DNA from: Microvirga pakistanensis
Lineage (GTDB): Bacteria > Pseudomonadota > Alphaproteobacteria > Rhizobiales > Beijerinckiaceae
Reading direction: 5' to 3'
Length of the DNA: 64,000 bases
Assembly: GCF_004458765.1 (NCBI RefSeq)
Contig: NZ_SPJX01000710.1
Location: forward strand, 310,001 to 374,000
Every line of letters starts with the position of its first letter. The first letter of the stretch is position 1. The notes below the pieces were generated by a model that saw only the letters and a program-made list of their open reading frames with translations, was not told the origin of the DNA and made no database searches. A program made the position numbers and the translations under genes. This document shows, piece by piece, positions 33,501 through 42,773 of this stretch.

Positions 33501-35387
33501 GTGGCGGGCGTGGGTGACATGTCGGGCGACGTCTTCGGCAACGGCATGCTGCTCTCGCGGTCGATCAGGCTGGTGGCGGCCTTCGACCATCGCGACATCT
33601 TCCTCGATCCGGATCCGGATCCGGAGGACTCGTACAGGGAGCGCGAGCGCCTGTTCAACCTGCCCCGCTCGAGCTGGCAGGATTACGACAAGTCGCTGAT
33701 CTCGTCCGGCGGCGGCGTGTTCCCGCGCAACGCGAAATCGATCCCGCTCTCGCCGGAAGTGCGCGCGCTGCTCGGTCTCGACAAGACCCAGGCGACGCCG
33801 GCGGAGGTGATGACCGCGATCCTGAAAGCGCCGGTGGGCCTGCTCTGGTTCGGCGGCATCGGCACCTATATCCGGTCCTCGGCGGAAACCGACGAGCAGG
33901 TGGGCGACCGGGCGAACGATCCCATCCGCATCACCGGTGCCGATGTGCGCGCGAAGGTGATCGGCGAGGGCGCCAATCTCGGCGCCACGCAGCGTGGACG
34001 CATCGAGGCGGCGCAGCACGGCGTCCGCCTCAACACCGACGCCATCGACAACTCGGCGGGCGTCAACACCTCCGACGTGGAGGTGAACATCAAGATCGCG
34101 CTCACCATCCCGGAACGGGACGGCCGCCTGAGCGAAGACGCGCGCAACGCGCTTCTCGCCGATATGACCGACGAGGTCGCCGGCCTCGTTCTGCGCAACA
34201 ATTACCTGCAGACCCTGGCGCTCTCGCTCTCCGAGCAGCGCGGCCTTGCCGATCTCGGCTTCGCGCGCCGTCTCATGCAGATGCTGGAGGCTCAAGGGCG
34301 TCTCAACCGCAAGGTGGAATACCTGCCCGACGACGCGACGCTCACCGAGCGTGCCCGCCGGGGCGAAGCGCTCACCCGGCCGGAGCTCGCCGTGCTGCTC
34401 GCCTATGCCAAGCTCTCGCTGCATGACGAGCTGCTCGACAGCGCCGTTCCCGACGATCCGTATCTCGGCAAGGAGCTGGAGCGCTATTTCCCGGCTGCCA
34501 TGCGCGAGCGCTTTCCGGATGCGATCGCCCATCATCGTCTGCGCCGCGAGATCATCGCGACGCAGCTCGCCAACGCGATCATCAACCGGGGCGGCCCCAC
34601 CATGGTGGCCCGTCTCGTGGATCAGACCGGAGCGGACGCGCCGACGATCGCGGCAGCCTATGCGGCCACGCGCGATTCCTTCGGGCTGACCGAGATGAAC
34701 GTCGCCATCGATGCTCTCGACGGCGTGGTGCCGGGCAAGCTGCAGTTGCGACTCTACGGCGAGCTCCAGGACCTGCTGATGAACCGCATCGTCTGGTTCA
34801 TCCGCAACGTGGATTTCTCGAGCCATTCCCTCGATACGATCATCGGCGCCTATCGGGCCGGCATCGCCGAGGTGGAGCGCAGCCTGCCCGAAACCCTGTC
34901 GCCCGAGGCGCTCGCGGCGTTGAACGCCCGCGCGAAAGCGCTGATGGATCAGGGCACGCCCGAGGATCTGGCGCGCCGCATCGCCGCCCTGCCGGATCTT
35001 GTGGCCGCTCCCGACGTCGTGCTCACCGCACAGAAGACGGGCAAGCCCGTCGGCGACATCGCGTGCACGCATTTCGCGCTCGAAGCAACTTTCCGTCTCG
35101 GGTCGCTCATCGGCGCGGCACAGGAGATCGCGGTCAGCGATTATTTCGATCGTCTCGCGCTCGACCGCGCCATCGACAGCATCGCTTATGCCCATCGCGG
35201 CCTGACGGCGGAGGTCGCCGCGCAGGATGTCTCCGGCGCCGATGCGGTCCAGGCCTGGAGCGAGAGGCGCGGCGCGGATGTCAGCCGCATCAGGAGCGCG
35301 GTCGACAGCATCGTGTCCTCCGGCCTTACCTTGTCCAAGATCACGGTGGCGGCGAGCCTGCTCGGCGATCTGGCGAGGACAGGCTGA
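30558..35387 (+). CDS. gdhB: NAD-specific glutamate dehydrogenase, ~180 kDa class
   Basis: 1609 residues, the size of the large bacterial NAD-GDH class. N-terminal regulatory part (ACT-like, residues 1 to ~500) includes [19 protein letters not shown]; the catalytic core has [44 protein letters not shown] near residues 810-855 and [19 protein letters not shown] near 985. It deaminates glutamate to 2-oxoglutarate with NAD in the cytoplasm, mainly in amino-acid catabolism. agaggg lies before the ATG. The MFS gene follows after 3 bases. The symbol varies between species. Confidence 0.95.
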   Translation: [1609 protein letters not shown]

Positions 35388-35390
35388 GGC

Positions 35391-36794
35391 GTGGTACGGA
35401 TCGTCGACGGAGACGGCCCGTTGAGCGGGTCCGGGCCGCAGGTTCGTCCTGCCACGGCGTCGCGTCCCGCCATTCTCGGCTGGCTCCTGTTCGACTGGGC
35501 CTGCCAGCCCTTCTTCACGCTCGTCACGACCTTCGTGTTCGCGCCGTATTTCGCCGCCTCGCTCGCGCCGGATCCCGTGACGGGGCAGAGTCTCTGGGGC
35601 TATGCGACCGCGGCGGCGGGGCTTGCCCTCGCGATTCTCTCGCCGGTTCTTGGTTCGGTGGCGGATGCCACCGGGCCGAAGAAGCCGTGGATCGCCTCCT
35701 GCGGCCTCGTGCTGTTCGCCGCGTCCTTCGCCCTCTGGTATGCCGCGCCGGGCCAGCCCCAGGCGATCGCGGTCGCATTGATCGGCTTCGCCTTCGCGAC
35801 GGTGGCCGTGGAGGTGGCGGCGGTGTTCAACAACGCGATGATCCCGCATCTCGTGCCGCCGGAGCGCTTCGGCCGTCTGTCCGGCACCGGATGGGCCATC
35901 GGCTATCTCGGCGGGCTCGTCTCGCTCGTGATCGTGCTCGGCTTCCTGGCCGCCGATGCGGGCAGCGGCAAGACCGTTCTGGGGCTCACGCCTCTGTTCG
36001 GGCTCGATCCCGCGCAACGCGAAGGCGACCGGATCACCGGTCCGTTCTCGGCCCTGTGGTTTCTCGTCTTCGTGCTGCCGCTGTTCCTTTTCACGCCGGA
36101 CGTCGCGCGCTCCCGGCTGCGGCTGGGCGAGGCGGTGAGGCAGGGAATCCGTCAAGTCGGGGACACGCTCGTGGACGCGCGGCGGCACGAGGGCGTGCTG
36201 CGGTTCCTCATCGCCAACATGGTCTATCAGGATGCGCTCGTGGCGCTCTTCGCCTTCGGAGGGATCTACGGGGCCGGGGTGTTCGGGTGGCAGGCGACGC
36301 AACTCGGCCTCTTCGGCGTCCTGCTCACCATCACCGGAACCCTGGGGGCGCTGGTCGGCGGGCGCCTCGACGACCGTTTCGGCGCGAAGCCCGTGATCCT
36401 GGGATCGATCCTCGTCCTTGCCCTCGTCTGCGTGGGCGTGCTCTCGCTGGGCCGCGAGCACATTCTCTTCGTGATTCCGACAGCGCCTGCCGGTGAAGGT
36501 CTCTATGCCAGCGCGCCGGAGAAGCTCTTCGTCGGGCTCGGCCTCGTCATCGGCGCGGTGGCGGGTCCGCTGCAGGCTTCCTCGCGCAGCATGCTCGCGC
36601 GGCTCGTGCCGGCCCGCGAGGCCGGGCGCTATTTCGGCCTGCTGGCGCTCTCAGGGAAAGTCACGTCCTTTCTCGCCCCGCTCGCGGTCGCGACGGCCAC
36701 CGCGATCTTCCGGACGCAAGCGGCAGGACCGGCGGTGCTGATCCTGTTCCTGCTCGCGGGCTTTGCCCTGCTGAGGGGCGTAAAGAAGGCTTGA
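35391..36794 (+). CDS. MFS transporter, UMF1/Atg22 type
   Basis: 467 residues with about 12 helices. WLLFDWACQPFFTLVTTFVFAPYFA at the start is the family signature (DWA...P) of the UMF1/Vacuole effluxer Atg22-like group, and the loop LGSVADATGPKKPW matches the MFS motif A position. It is an inner-membrane carrier of unknown substrate; co-transcription with glutamate dehydrogenase (GTG start 3 bases after its stop) suggests an amino-acid link, which is inference. A ggctgaggc ribosome site precedes the GTG. Confidence 0.88.
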   Translation: MVRIVDGDGPLSGSGPQVRPATASRPAILGWLLFDWACQPFFTLVTTFVFAPYFAASLAPDPVTGQSLWGYATAAAGLALAILSPVLGSVADATGPKKPWIASCGLVLFAASFALWYAAPGQPQAIAVALIGFAFATVAVEVAAVFNNAMIPHLVPPERFGRLSGTGWAIGYLGGLVSLVIVLGFLAADAGSGKTVLGLTPLFGLDPAQREGDRITGPFSALWFLVFVLPLFLFTPDVARSRLRLGEAVRQGIRQVGDTLVDARRHEGVLRFLIANMVYQDALVALFAFGGIYGAGVFGWQATQLGLFGVLLTITGTLGALVGGRLDDRFGAKPVILGSILVLALVCVGVLSLGREHILFVIPTAPAGEGLYASAPEKLFVGLGLVIGAVAGPLQASSRSMLARLVPAREAGRYFGLLALSGKVTSFLAPLAVATATAIFRTQAAGPAVLILFLLAGFALLRGVKKA

Positions 36795-36799
36795 AAGCC

Positions 36800-37120
36800 T
36801 TATTCCAGCGTCACGGCGGTGCCGCTCACCGTCACCATCATCATGCCTTCGTTCTTGCCGATGGCGCCGTAATCCATGTGCACGCCCACGACTGCATGGG
36901 CGCCGAGGCGCTGCGCCTCTTCGATCATCTCGCGAATGGCGGTGTCGCGCCCGTCGCGCAGCACGCGCTCATAGGAGCCGGAGCGTCCCCCGACCACGTC
37001 GCGGATCGAGGCGAAGAAATCGCGAAACACATTGGCGCCCAGAATGGCCTCGCCCGAGACGATGCCGCGATAAGCGGCGATCCGGCGTCCTTCGATGGTA
37101 GGCGTGGTGGTGACGATCAT
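36800..37120 (-). CDS. YbjQ/UPF0145 family protein
   Basis: 106 residues beginning [51 protein letters not shown] with the later [17 protein letters not shown], the complete UPF0145 (DUF74) pattern of small pentameric proteins sometimes called heavy-metal binding. Function unknown. The ATG at 37120 is preferred over 37132, because ggaga at 6 bases upstream is part of the longer reading. It lies tail to tail with the MFS gene (5-base gap). Confidence 0.9.
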   Translation of the reverse strand: MIVTTTPTIEGRRIAAYRGIVSGEAILGANVFRDFFASIRDVVGGRSGSYERVLRDGRDTAIREMIEEAQRLGAHAVVGVHMDYGAIGKNEGMMMVTVSGTAVTLE

Positions 37121-37162
37121 CAGGGTCTCCATGGCTGGAGACCCTGATGTGGGGATTGGTTC

Positions 37163-38755
37163 TCAGTGGCGGAAGTGGCGGTGACCGGTGAACACCATGG
37201 CAAGGCCCGCCTCGTCGGCGGCCTTGATCACCTCGTCGTCGCGCATGGAGCCGCCGGGCTGGATCACGGCGGTGGCGCCGGCCTCGGCGGCCGCCATCAG
37301 GCCGTCCGCGAAGGGGAAGAATGCGTCCGAGGCCACGACCGAACCCTTGGCCAGCGTCTCGGGCAGGCCCGCCGCCTTGGCGGCCTCCGCGGCCTTCCAG
37401 GCGGCGATGCGGGAGGAATCGACGCGGCTCATCTGGCCCGCGCCGATGCCTACGGTGGCGAGGTCCCGGGCGTAGACGATGGCGTTCGACTTCACGTGCT
37501 TGGCGACCCGGAAGGCGAAGCGCAGGTCCGCGAGCTCGCGCTCGCTGGGCGCGCGCTTCGTCACCACCTTCAGATCCATGGCATCGACCACCGCGTTGTC
37601 GCGCGACTGCGCCAGGAAGCCGCCCGCCACCGTGCGCAGGGTCAGGCCGGGCTGGCGCGGATCGGGCAGGGCGCCTGCGAGCAGCAGGCGCAGGTTCTTC
37701 TTCGCGGCCACGATGGCGATCGCCTCCTCGCTGGCATCGGGCGCGATGATCACCTCCGTGAAGATCTCGGTGATCGCCTTGGCAGCTTCCGCATCGAGCG
37801 CACGGTTCATGGCCACGATGCCCCCGAAGGCCGAGACGGGATCGCAGCGCAGGGCCCGCTCGTAGGCCTCCACGAGGCTTGCGCCTTCCGCGACGCCGCA
37901 GGGATTGGCGTGCTTCACGATCACGACCGCAGCTGAGCGCTCGGGGTTGAACTCGGCCACGGCCTCATAGGCCGCATCGGTGTCGTTGATATTGTTGTAG
38001 GAGAGCTGCTTGCCCTGCACCTGGCGAGCGGTGGCGACGCCGGGGCGCTGCTCGGGCGTACGGTAGAAGGCGGCGCTCTGGTGCGGGTTCTCGCCGTAGC
38101 GCATCACCTCGGCGATCGCGCCGCCGAGGGCCCTGAAGGGCGGAGTCGCCTCGCCGAGTTCGCTGGCGAACCAGTTGGAGATCGCCGCGTCGTAGGCGGC
38201 TGTGCGGGCATAGGCCTTCTGGGCGAGGCGGCGGCGCAGGGTGTAGGTCACCGCGCCCTCATATCGGCTAAGATCGGCGAGGACTGCGGCATAATCGGCG
38301 CCATCCACCACCACGGCCACGTCGCCGTGGTTCTTGGCCGCCGCGCGGATCATGGCCGGCCCCCCGATATCGATGTTCTCGATGCAGTCGTCGTACGGCT
38401 TGCCCGCCGCGACCGTGGCCTCGAAGGGGTAGAGGTTCACCACCAGGAGGTCGATGGCCTGGATGCCGTGCGCGAGCATGGCCGCCTGATGCTCGGGATT
38501 GGCGCGGATGCCGAGGAGGCCGCCGTGGACGGACGGGTGAAGCGTCTTCACGCGCCCGTCCATCATCTCGGGAAAGCCCGTGAGATCGCTCACGTCCTTC
38601 ACGGACAGGCCCGCCTCGCTGAGCGCCTTGTGGGTGCCGCCGGTGGAGACCAGCTCGATGCCCCGCTCGGACAGCGCCCGGGCGAAGTCCACGAGACCCG
38701 TCTTGTCGGATACGGAAAGCAAAGCGCGGGACACGCGCTTCAGATCGCTCGGCAT
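37163..38755 (-). CDS. purH: Bifunctional AICAR transformylase / IMP cyclohydrolase
   Basis: 530 residues. The IMP cyclohydrolase domain (1 to ~200) opens [19 protein letters not shown] with [13 protein letters not shown] and [17 protein letters not shown]. The transformylase domain carries [40 protein letters not shown] and [10 protein letters not shown]. It performs the last two steps of IMP synthesis in the cytoplasm. The ATG at 38755 ([12 protein letters not shown]) gives the standard length; the frame is open to 38872 but that part is not conserved in character. Confidence 0.97.
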   Translation of the reverse strand: MPSDLKRVSRALLSVSDKTGLVDFARALSERGIELVSTGGTHKALSEAGLSVKDVSDLTGFPEMMDGRVKTLHPSVHGGLLGIRANPEHQAAMLAHGIQAIDLLVVNLYPFEATVAAGKPYDDCIENIDIGGPAMIRAAAKNHGDVAVVVDGADYAAVLADLSRYEGAVTYTLRRRLAQKAYARTAAYDAAISNWFASELGEATPPFRALGGAIAEVMRYGENPHQSAAFYRTPEQRPGVATARQVQGKQLSYNNINDTDAAYEAVAEFNPERSAAVVIVKHANPCGVAEGASLVEAYERALRCDPVSAFGGIVAMNRALDAEAAKAITEIFTEVIIAPDASEEAIAIVAAKKNLRLLLAGALPDPRQPGLTLRTVAGGFLAQSRDNAVVDAMDLKVVTKRAPSERELADLRFAFRVAKHVKSNAIVYARDLATVGIGAGQMSRVDSSRIAAWKAAEAAKAAGLPETLAKGSVVASDAFFPFADGLMAAAEAGATAVIQPGGSMRDDEVIKAADEAGLAMVFTGHRHFRH

Positions 38756-38968
38756 GGCGGCCGCTCCATGAAGGGGTAAGAATGCGGGCGCGATAGCACG
38801 ATGGATCCGGGATGGGAACCCGACGGGCCAGGGTTTCAGGCCGCCTGCCGTCCACGCAACGCAGGGATGCACGATCCGGCACCCCCCTCCGCCCTGTGGT
38901 CTTCATCGAAGGCTGATCGGAAACGTGCCATTGTCCCGGCCCATGCATGGGGCTCTTTCGGTGATCGC

Positions 38969-40159
38969 ATGACACAAGACCACGACTCGAGAACCCAGCC
39001 GACAAAGGATCGGGGCGGACGCCTGCGGGACTGGGCCCGGCGGCTCAGGCGGGACGTCGTCGCCCTCTACATCGCCGCCCGCGACCCCCGTGTGCCCTGG
39101 TCCGTGAAACTCTTCGCGGCAGCAATTGCAGCCTACGCGCTCAGCCCGATTGACCTGATTCCCGACTTCATCCCCGTGCTCGGCTATCTCGATGAGGTGA
39201 TCATCCTGCCCGTTGCCATCGCCCTTGCGATCCGGATGATCCCTGCACCGCTCATGGCGGAGTTCCGATCGGAGGCGCAGAGGCGGTCCGAACGCCCGAC
39301 GAGCCGCGTGGCGGCCGGAATCATCGTGGCGATCTGGGTTGTCGCGGCGGCGGTTCTGCTCTGGAGCTTCTGGCCTTCCCTGCTTCCTGAACTCCGCGGC
39401 TTCCTGACGGAAGGAGGCCGACGCACGAGGCCTGACACCTGCGAAGCCGGCGGGCTTCCGGCCCTGCGTTCAGAGCAGCTCCTCGGTCGTCCCGGCAGGC
39501 TGGTTCGGGTTGAAGGTGCGGGCCAGGCGCTCGAAGCGCCAGCGGACGGACGGCGTCTCGCCCGGGCGGATGGTCAGCACGATCTGCTCCGTGCGGCGCA
39601 TGCCGTCGGGAGCGGCCAGGAACACGCTGTCCTCGAGGGAGGCCTCGGTTGGGATCGCCGTGAACTGCCAAGCCTCCTGGTTCGGCAGCACGAGCATGAT
39701 CACGCGCCCGCCCTGCGCGCGGCTTGCCCGGATCCCGGGGGCGAGATGGAAGCGGATGACCGCTTCCGCCGTGGCGGCGGCGCTGCCTTCGCCCCAGAAG
39801 ACGTCCTCGCCTTCCAGGAGATTGCCCTTGGGCGCGAGCTGCAGCCGCCGCTCGTGAGTCAGGCCGAAGCGCGGGCGGTAGCCGTCATGGCTGGCGGTGA
39901 GAATCTGCGCATGCTCGCGCTCGCTGCGTTCGGAGGTGACCCGCTCGGGACCCGAGAGCACCACGGGCCCGATGCGGCGCATGAGCCATCGCGCGATCCT
40001 CCGGTTCAGCCAATTGCCCCTGTCGCCCAGGATCTGGCAGGACGAGACATCGTTGATCGAGGCGGTGGAATGGGCCGGCGTCGAGCGGGACGCTTGGATG
40101 ATGGCCTCGCCCGCGATCCGGGGGGTGCCGCAATTGACCACGATGCGCTGCGTCCCTGA
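38969..40159 (+). CDS. YkvA/DUF1232 protein with an implausibly long 3' open frame
   Basis: The first ~145 codons are convincing: a basic N-terminus, then AARDPRVPWSVKLFAAAIAAYALSPIDLIPDFIPVLGYLDEVIILPVAIALAI, a full DUF1232 core, and a C-terminal helix ending near 39400. After that the frame has no stop until 40159 and runs for 690 bases opposite the heparinase gene, with residues typical of antisense translation. Related proteins are about 130-160 residues, so either a frameshift removed the stop or the protein truly has a long tail. Only the part up to about 39420 is supported. Confidence 0.5.
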   Translation: MTQDHDSRTQPTKDRGGRLRDWARRLRRDVVALYIAARDPRVPWSVKLFAAAIAAYALSPIDLIPDFIPVLGYLDEVIILPVAIALAIRMIPAPLMAEFRSEAQRRSERPTSRVAAGIIVAIWVVAAAVLLWSFWPSLLPELRGFLTEGGRRTRPDTCEAGGLPALRSEQLLGRPGRLVRVEGAGQALEAPADGRRLARADGQHDLLRAAHAVGSGQEHAVLEGGLGWDRRELPSLLVRQHEHDHAPALRAACPDPGGEMEADDRFRRGGGAAFAPEDVLAFQEIALGRELQPPLVSQAEARAVAVMAGGENLRMLALAAFGGDPLGTREHHGPDAAHEPSRDPPVQPIAPVAQDLAGRDIVDRGGGMGRRRAGRLDDGLARDPGGAAIDHDALRP

Positions 40160-41230
40160 GGAGAACTCGAAGGAGAGGCAGCCCGCTCCGGCCTCCGTCG
40201 ACAGCGCCGTCGGTGGAGGCGCGCCCACGTCGACCACCAGCAGGGTGCGGCCGGCCTCCATCCGCTCGTAGCCCGTATGGGGGGCGTGCTGGATCGGCTG
40301 GCTGCGCATGTCGTCGTAGGTGAGGAGCGTCGCGAGATGATCCGCCGCCGTCACGCCCATGCCGTTGAAATGCGAGAGCGTGCCGTCGCCGTGCCGGAAC
40401 ATGCGCACCATGGGCAGCATGCGGTCGATGGCGTTGAGCAGGGCCTCGGGCGTATCGACCTCGCGGCTGGCGAACATCTGGCGAAGCGGCAGCAGGTCGA
40501 AGAGAAGTTCGACCATGATGCGCGGATTGCGGCTCGCATGTCCGCCATCGGCCAGGATCTGGCGTTCGAGCTCGCGCGCGAGCAGGCGGCTCGCGCGCCG
40601 CAGAGACCGCTCGAGACCCTCGCAGCACAGGCCCGCATAGCAGAGCGCAATGGCAGCCATCAGCTGCTGCTGGAGCCGTGCGCCGGAGCGCACATGCCGC
40701 TCCAGCTCGCGCACATGCTGGCCGAGGAGGCGCAGGAAGCGCTGGTAGAACGCGTGATCCGCGCCTTCCAGGATCAGGGGCGACTGGCTGATGAACGACA
40801 TGAGACGGCGCGCGACGATCTGCGTTTCGCAGGCGATGGTCTTGTCACCAGGTTTGGAGGAGACGAACTCGTCCACCAGGGAGCGGGCATTGGCCTGCGC
40901 GAGAGCCGTCCCGGCGGCTCGTAGGTGACGCAGCCAGCCGAAGCCGTAGAGCGCCTCCCCCCACGCCCGGCTCGGCGGGGTGAACGCAAAGGGCGAGCGG
41001 CCGCTGGTGGTGATGGCGCGGCCCGCAAAGGCGAAGAAGCCGGAATAAATATCGGTTGCGATGGTCGGGTCGGCGGTGCGAAGATCCTGCGGCGCGAAGA
41101 GCAGGCGTGTCGGCACGGGTGTTCCGAAGAACACTTTCGACAGGCTCCAGACCGCTGCTCCACGCATGGCGCGGCCCGCCTCGGATGAAGCAAGCTTGTA
41201 CAGACGCCAGCGATCTGGCCCGAAATCCAC
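39470..41230 (-). CDS. Heparinase II/III family protein
   Basis: 586 residues. The N-terminal all-helical lyase domain runs to about 300, including ATDIYSGFFAFAGR and the family pattern GDGTLSHFNGMGVTAADHLATLL near residues 280-300. The C-terminal beta part has AHSTASINDVSSCQI, the heparinase II/III-like H-S-T core, and MLVLPNQEAWQF. Alphaproteobacterial members often lie next to purH and rsmB and may act on envelope or capsule polysaccharide; no heparin substrate is implied. GTG start with aaggag 8 bases upstream. Confidence 0.9.
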   Translation of the reverse strand: MDFGPDRWRLYKLASSEAGRAMRGAAVWSLSKVFFGTPVPTRLLFAPQDLRTADPTIATDIYSGFFAFAGRAITTSGRSPFAFTPPSRAWGEALYGFGWLRHLRAAGTALAQANARSLVDEFVSSKPGDKTIACETQIVARRLMSFISQSPLILEGADHAFYQRFLRLLGQHVRELERHVRSGARLQQQLMAAIALCYAGLCCEGLERSLRRASRLLARELERQILADGGHASRNPRIMVELLFDLLPLRQMFASREVDTPEALLNAIDRMLPMVRMFRHGDGTLSHFNGMGVTAADHLATLLTYDDMRSQPIQHAPHTGYERMEAGRTLLVVDVGAPPPTALSTEAGAGCLSFEFSSGTQRIVVNCGTPRIAGEAIIQASRSTPAHSTASINDVSSCQILGDRGNWLNRRIARWLMRRIGPVVLSGPERVTSERSEREHAQILTASHDGYRPRFGLTHERRLQLAPKGNLLEGEDVFWGEGSAAATAEAVIRFHLAPGIRASRAQGGRVIMLVLPNQEAWQFTAIPTEASLEDSVFLAAPDGMRRTEQIVLTIRPGETPSVRWRFERLARTFNPNQPAGTTEELL

Positions 41231-41457
41231 CCGTGGCGCTCCTTCACGTCATGCTCGGCCGCGCCAGCATAGGGGCGAGTTCCTGCCGACTGGTTAACAG
41301 CCCGTAAGCGCCTGCACTTGTTATCGCTTTCAACAGACGTTGTCTCCTGCGGGAACCGCCGCCGTGTCACGGCCGGGCTCGTCCCGCCCTTCCCGATCAG
41401 GACAGGCGGCGCGGCCTCCGTGGCTCCTGCGCACCTGCGGCAGGATCGGAGGCCCCA

Positions 41458-42768
41458 TCAGGTCGCTTTGACGAAGCGGGCGACGAAGAAGCCGTCGAGG
41501 CCCCTGCGCTCGTGCTCCGGCGAGACGAGATGGCAGGGCAGGGTGCGCACGTCGCCCTCGGGGGTGAGGCACTCGGCAAGGCCGCCGATCTCGTCAGCGG
41601 TCACCGGCTGGCGCGCGAATGCGGGGTGACGGGCGAGAAAGCCCGCAGCCTGCCGCTCGCCTTCCTCTGCCTCCAGGGAGCATGTGCAATAGACCAGGCG
41701 TCCGCCGGGTTTGAGCAGGCTTGCCGCCTTGTCGAGCAGGCGCGTCTGGAGGCCGGAGAGCTTGCGGATGTCGTCCTCGCTCTTGGTCCAGGCGACGTCG
41801 GGATGGCGGCGGATCGTGCCGGTGGCGGAGCACGGCGCATCGAGCAGGATGGCGTCGAACGGCGCCTCCTCGAGCTTCTCCGCATCGATGGCCCGGGTTT
41901 CGGCCCTGAGGGCGAGACGGGCGAGGTTCTCCTCCAGCCGCTTCAGGCGCTTGGCCGAGCGGTCGACCGCCAGCACATCGGCGCCCGTTGCGGCCAGTTG
42001 CGCCGTCTTGCCGCCGGGGGCGGCGCAAAGATCGGCGACGCGCTCGCCGGGCTTGGCCTGCAGCAGACGCGCCGGAAGGGCGGCAGCCGCATCCTGCACC
42101 CACCATACGCCCTCGTCGAACCCCGGAAGCTCGCGAATGGCGGTGCGCTCGACGAGGCGGATGCTGCCGGTCGGCAGCAGAACGCCGTTGAGGCGCCCGG
42201 CCCAGGATGCGGCGTCCTCCTTCACGGAGAGATCCACCGAAGCCAGGGAGCGATGGGCCTCCGCGATCTTCGCCGCGAGCTCCTCGCCGTATTGGGCGAC
42301 CCAGCGCTCCTCGAGCCAGGTCGGGGTGTCGAGCCAGGGCTCCTGGCGCGCGAGGATCATGTCGCGTTCACGGGCGACGCGCCGCAGGACCGCGTTGATG
42401 AAACCGCCGGCGTGATGAAGCTTCGCGTCGTCCTGAGCGAGCCGCACGGCGCTGTCGACGGCGGCATGGTCGGGCACGTCGAGAAAGAGGATCTGCGCCG
42501 CGCCCGTGGCGAGGAGATGCAGCAGGCGCTCGTCCTTCGGCTCCCGGTTGAGGCGCTCGTTGAGCGCGCGGCCGAGGGTCCCGAGGCGGCGGAAGGTCAC
42601 GATGGCGATGGCCCGGGCCAGGGCCTCGTCGCGCGGGGAGAGGTTCTCCTGGGGGGAGAGCTCGTCCAGCACGTCGTCGAGCGGCACGCGCCGCTTCATG
42701 GTTTCCGTCACCGCCGTCCAGGCGAGGCGGCGGGGGCCGAGCCCCGCCTGTTCGTCCGATTGATCCAA
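41458..42768 (-). CDS. rsmB: RsmB/NOP family rRNA cytosine-C5 methyltransferase
   Basis: 436 residues. A NusB-like N-terminal domain (to ~150, with RDEALARAIAIVTFRRLG and AVDSAVRLAQ) leads a Rossmann methyltransferase: LCAAPGGKTAQLA for SAM, the motif IV LLDAPCSATGTIRRHPDVAW with its Cys, and the motif VI VYCTCSLEAEEGERQ with the catalytic Cys. It makes m5C967 in 16S rRNA in E. coli. The start is a TTG at 42768; no earlier start keeps the gap to htpX. It begins 5 bases after htpX, so both share a transcript. Confidence 0.92.
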   Translation of the reverse strand: MDQSDEQAGLGPRRLAWTAVTETMKRRVPLDDVLDELSPQENLSPRDEALARAIAIVTFRRLGTLGRALNERLNREPKDERLLHLLATGAAQILFLDVPDHAAVDSAVRLAQDDAKLHHAGGFINAVLRRVARERDMILARQEPWLDTPTWLEERWVAQYGEELAAKIAEAHRSLASVDLSVKEDAASWAGRLNGVLLPTGSIRLVERTAIRELPGFDEGVWWVQDAAAALPARLLQAKPGERVADLCAAPGGKTAQLAATGADVLAVDRSAKRLKRLEENLARLALRAETRAIDAEKLEEAPFDAILLDAPCSATGTIRRHPDVAWTKSEDDIRKLSGLQTRLLDKAASLLKPGGRLVYCTCSLEAEEGERQAAGFLARHPAFARQPVTADEIGGLAECLTPEGDVRTLPCHLVSPEHERRGLDGFFVARFVKAT

Positions 42769-42773
42769 GATCT

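Noticed and set aside
30540-36461. A 1973-codon open frame on the reverse strand across the glutamate dehydrogenase and MFS genes
   Set aside because: The plus strand carries two well-recognised proteins here. The reverse frame gives His/Arg/Glu-rich residues with no domain, as expected from third-position GC bias in antisense frames.
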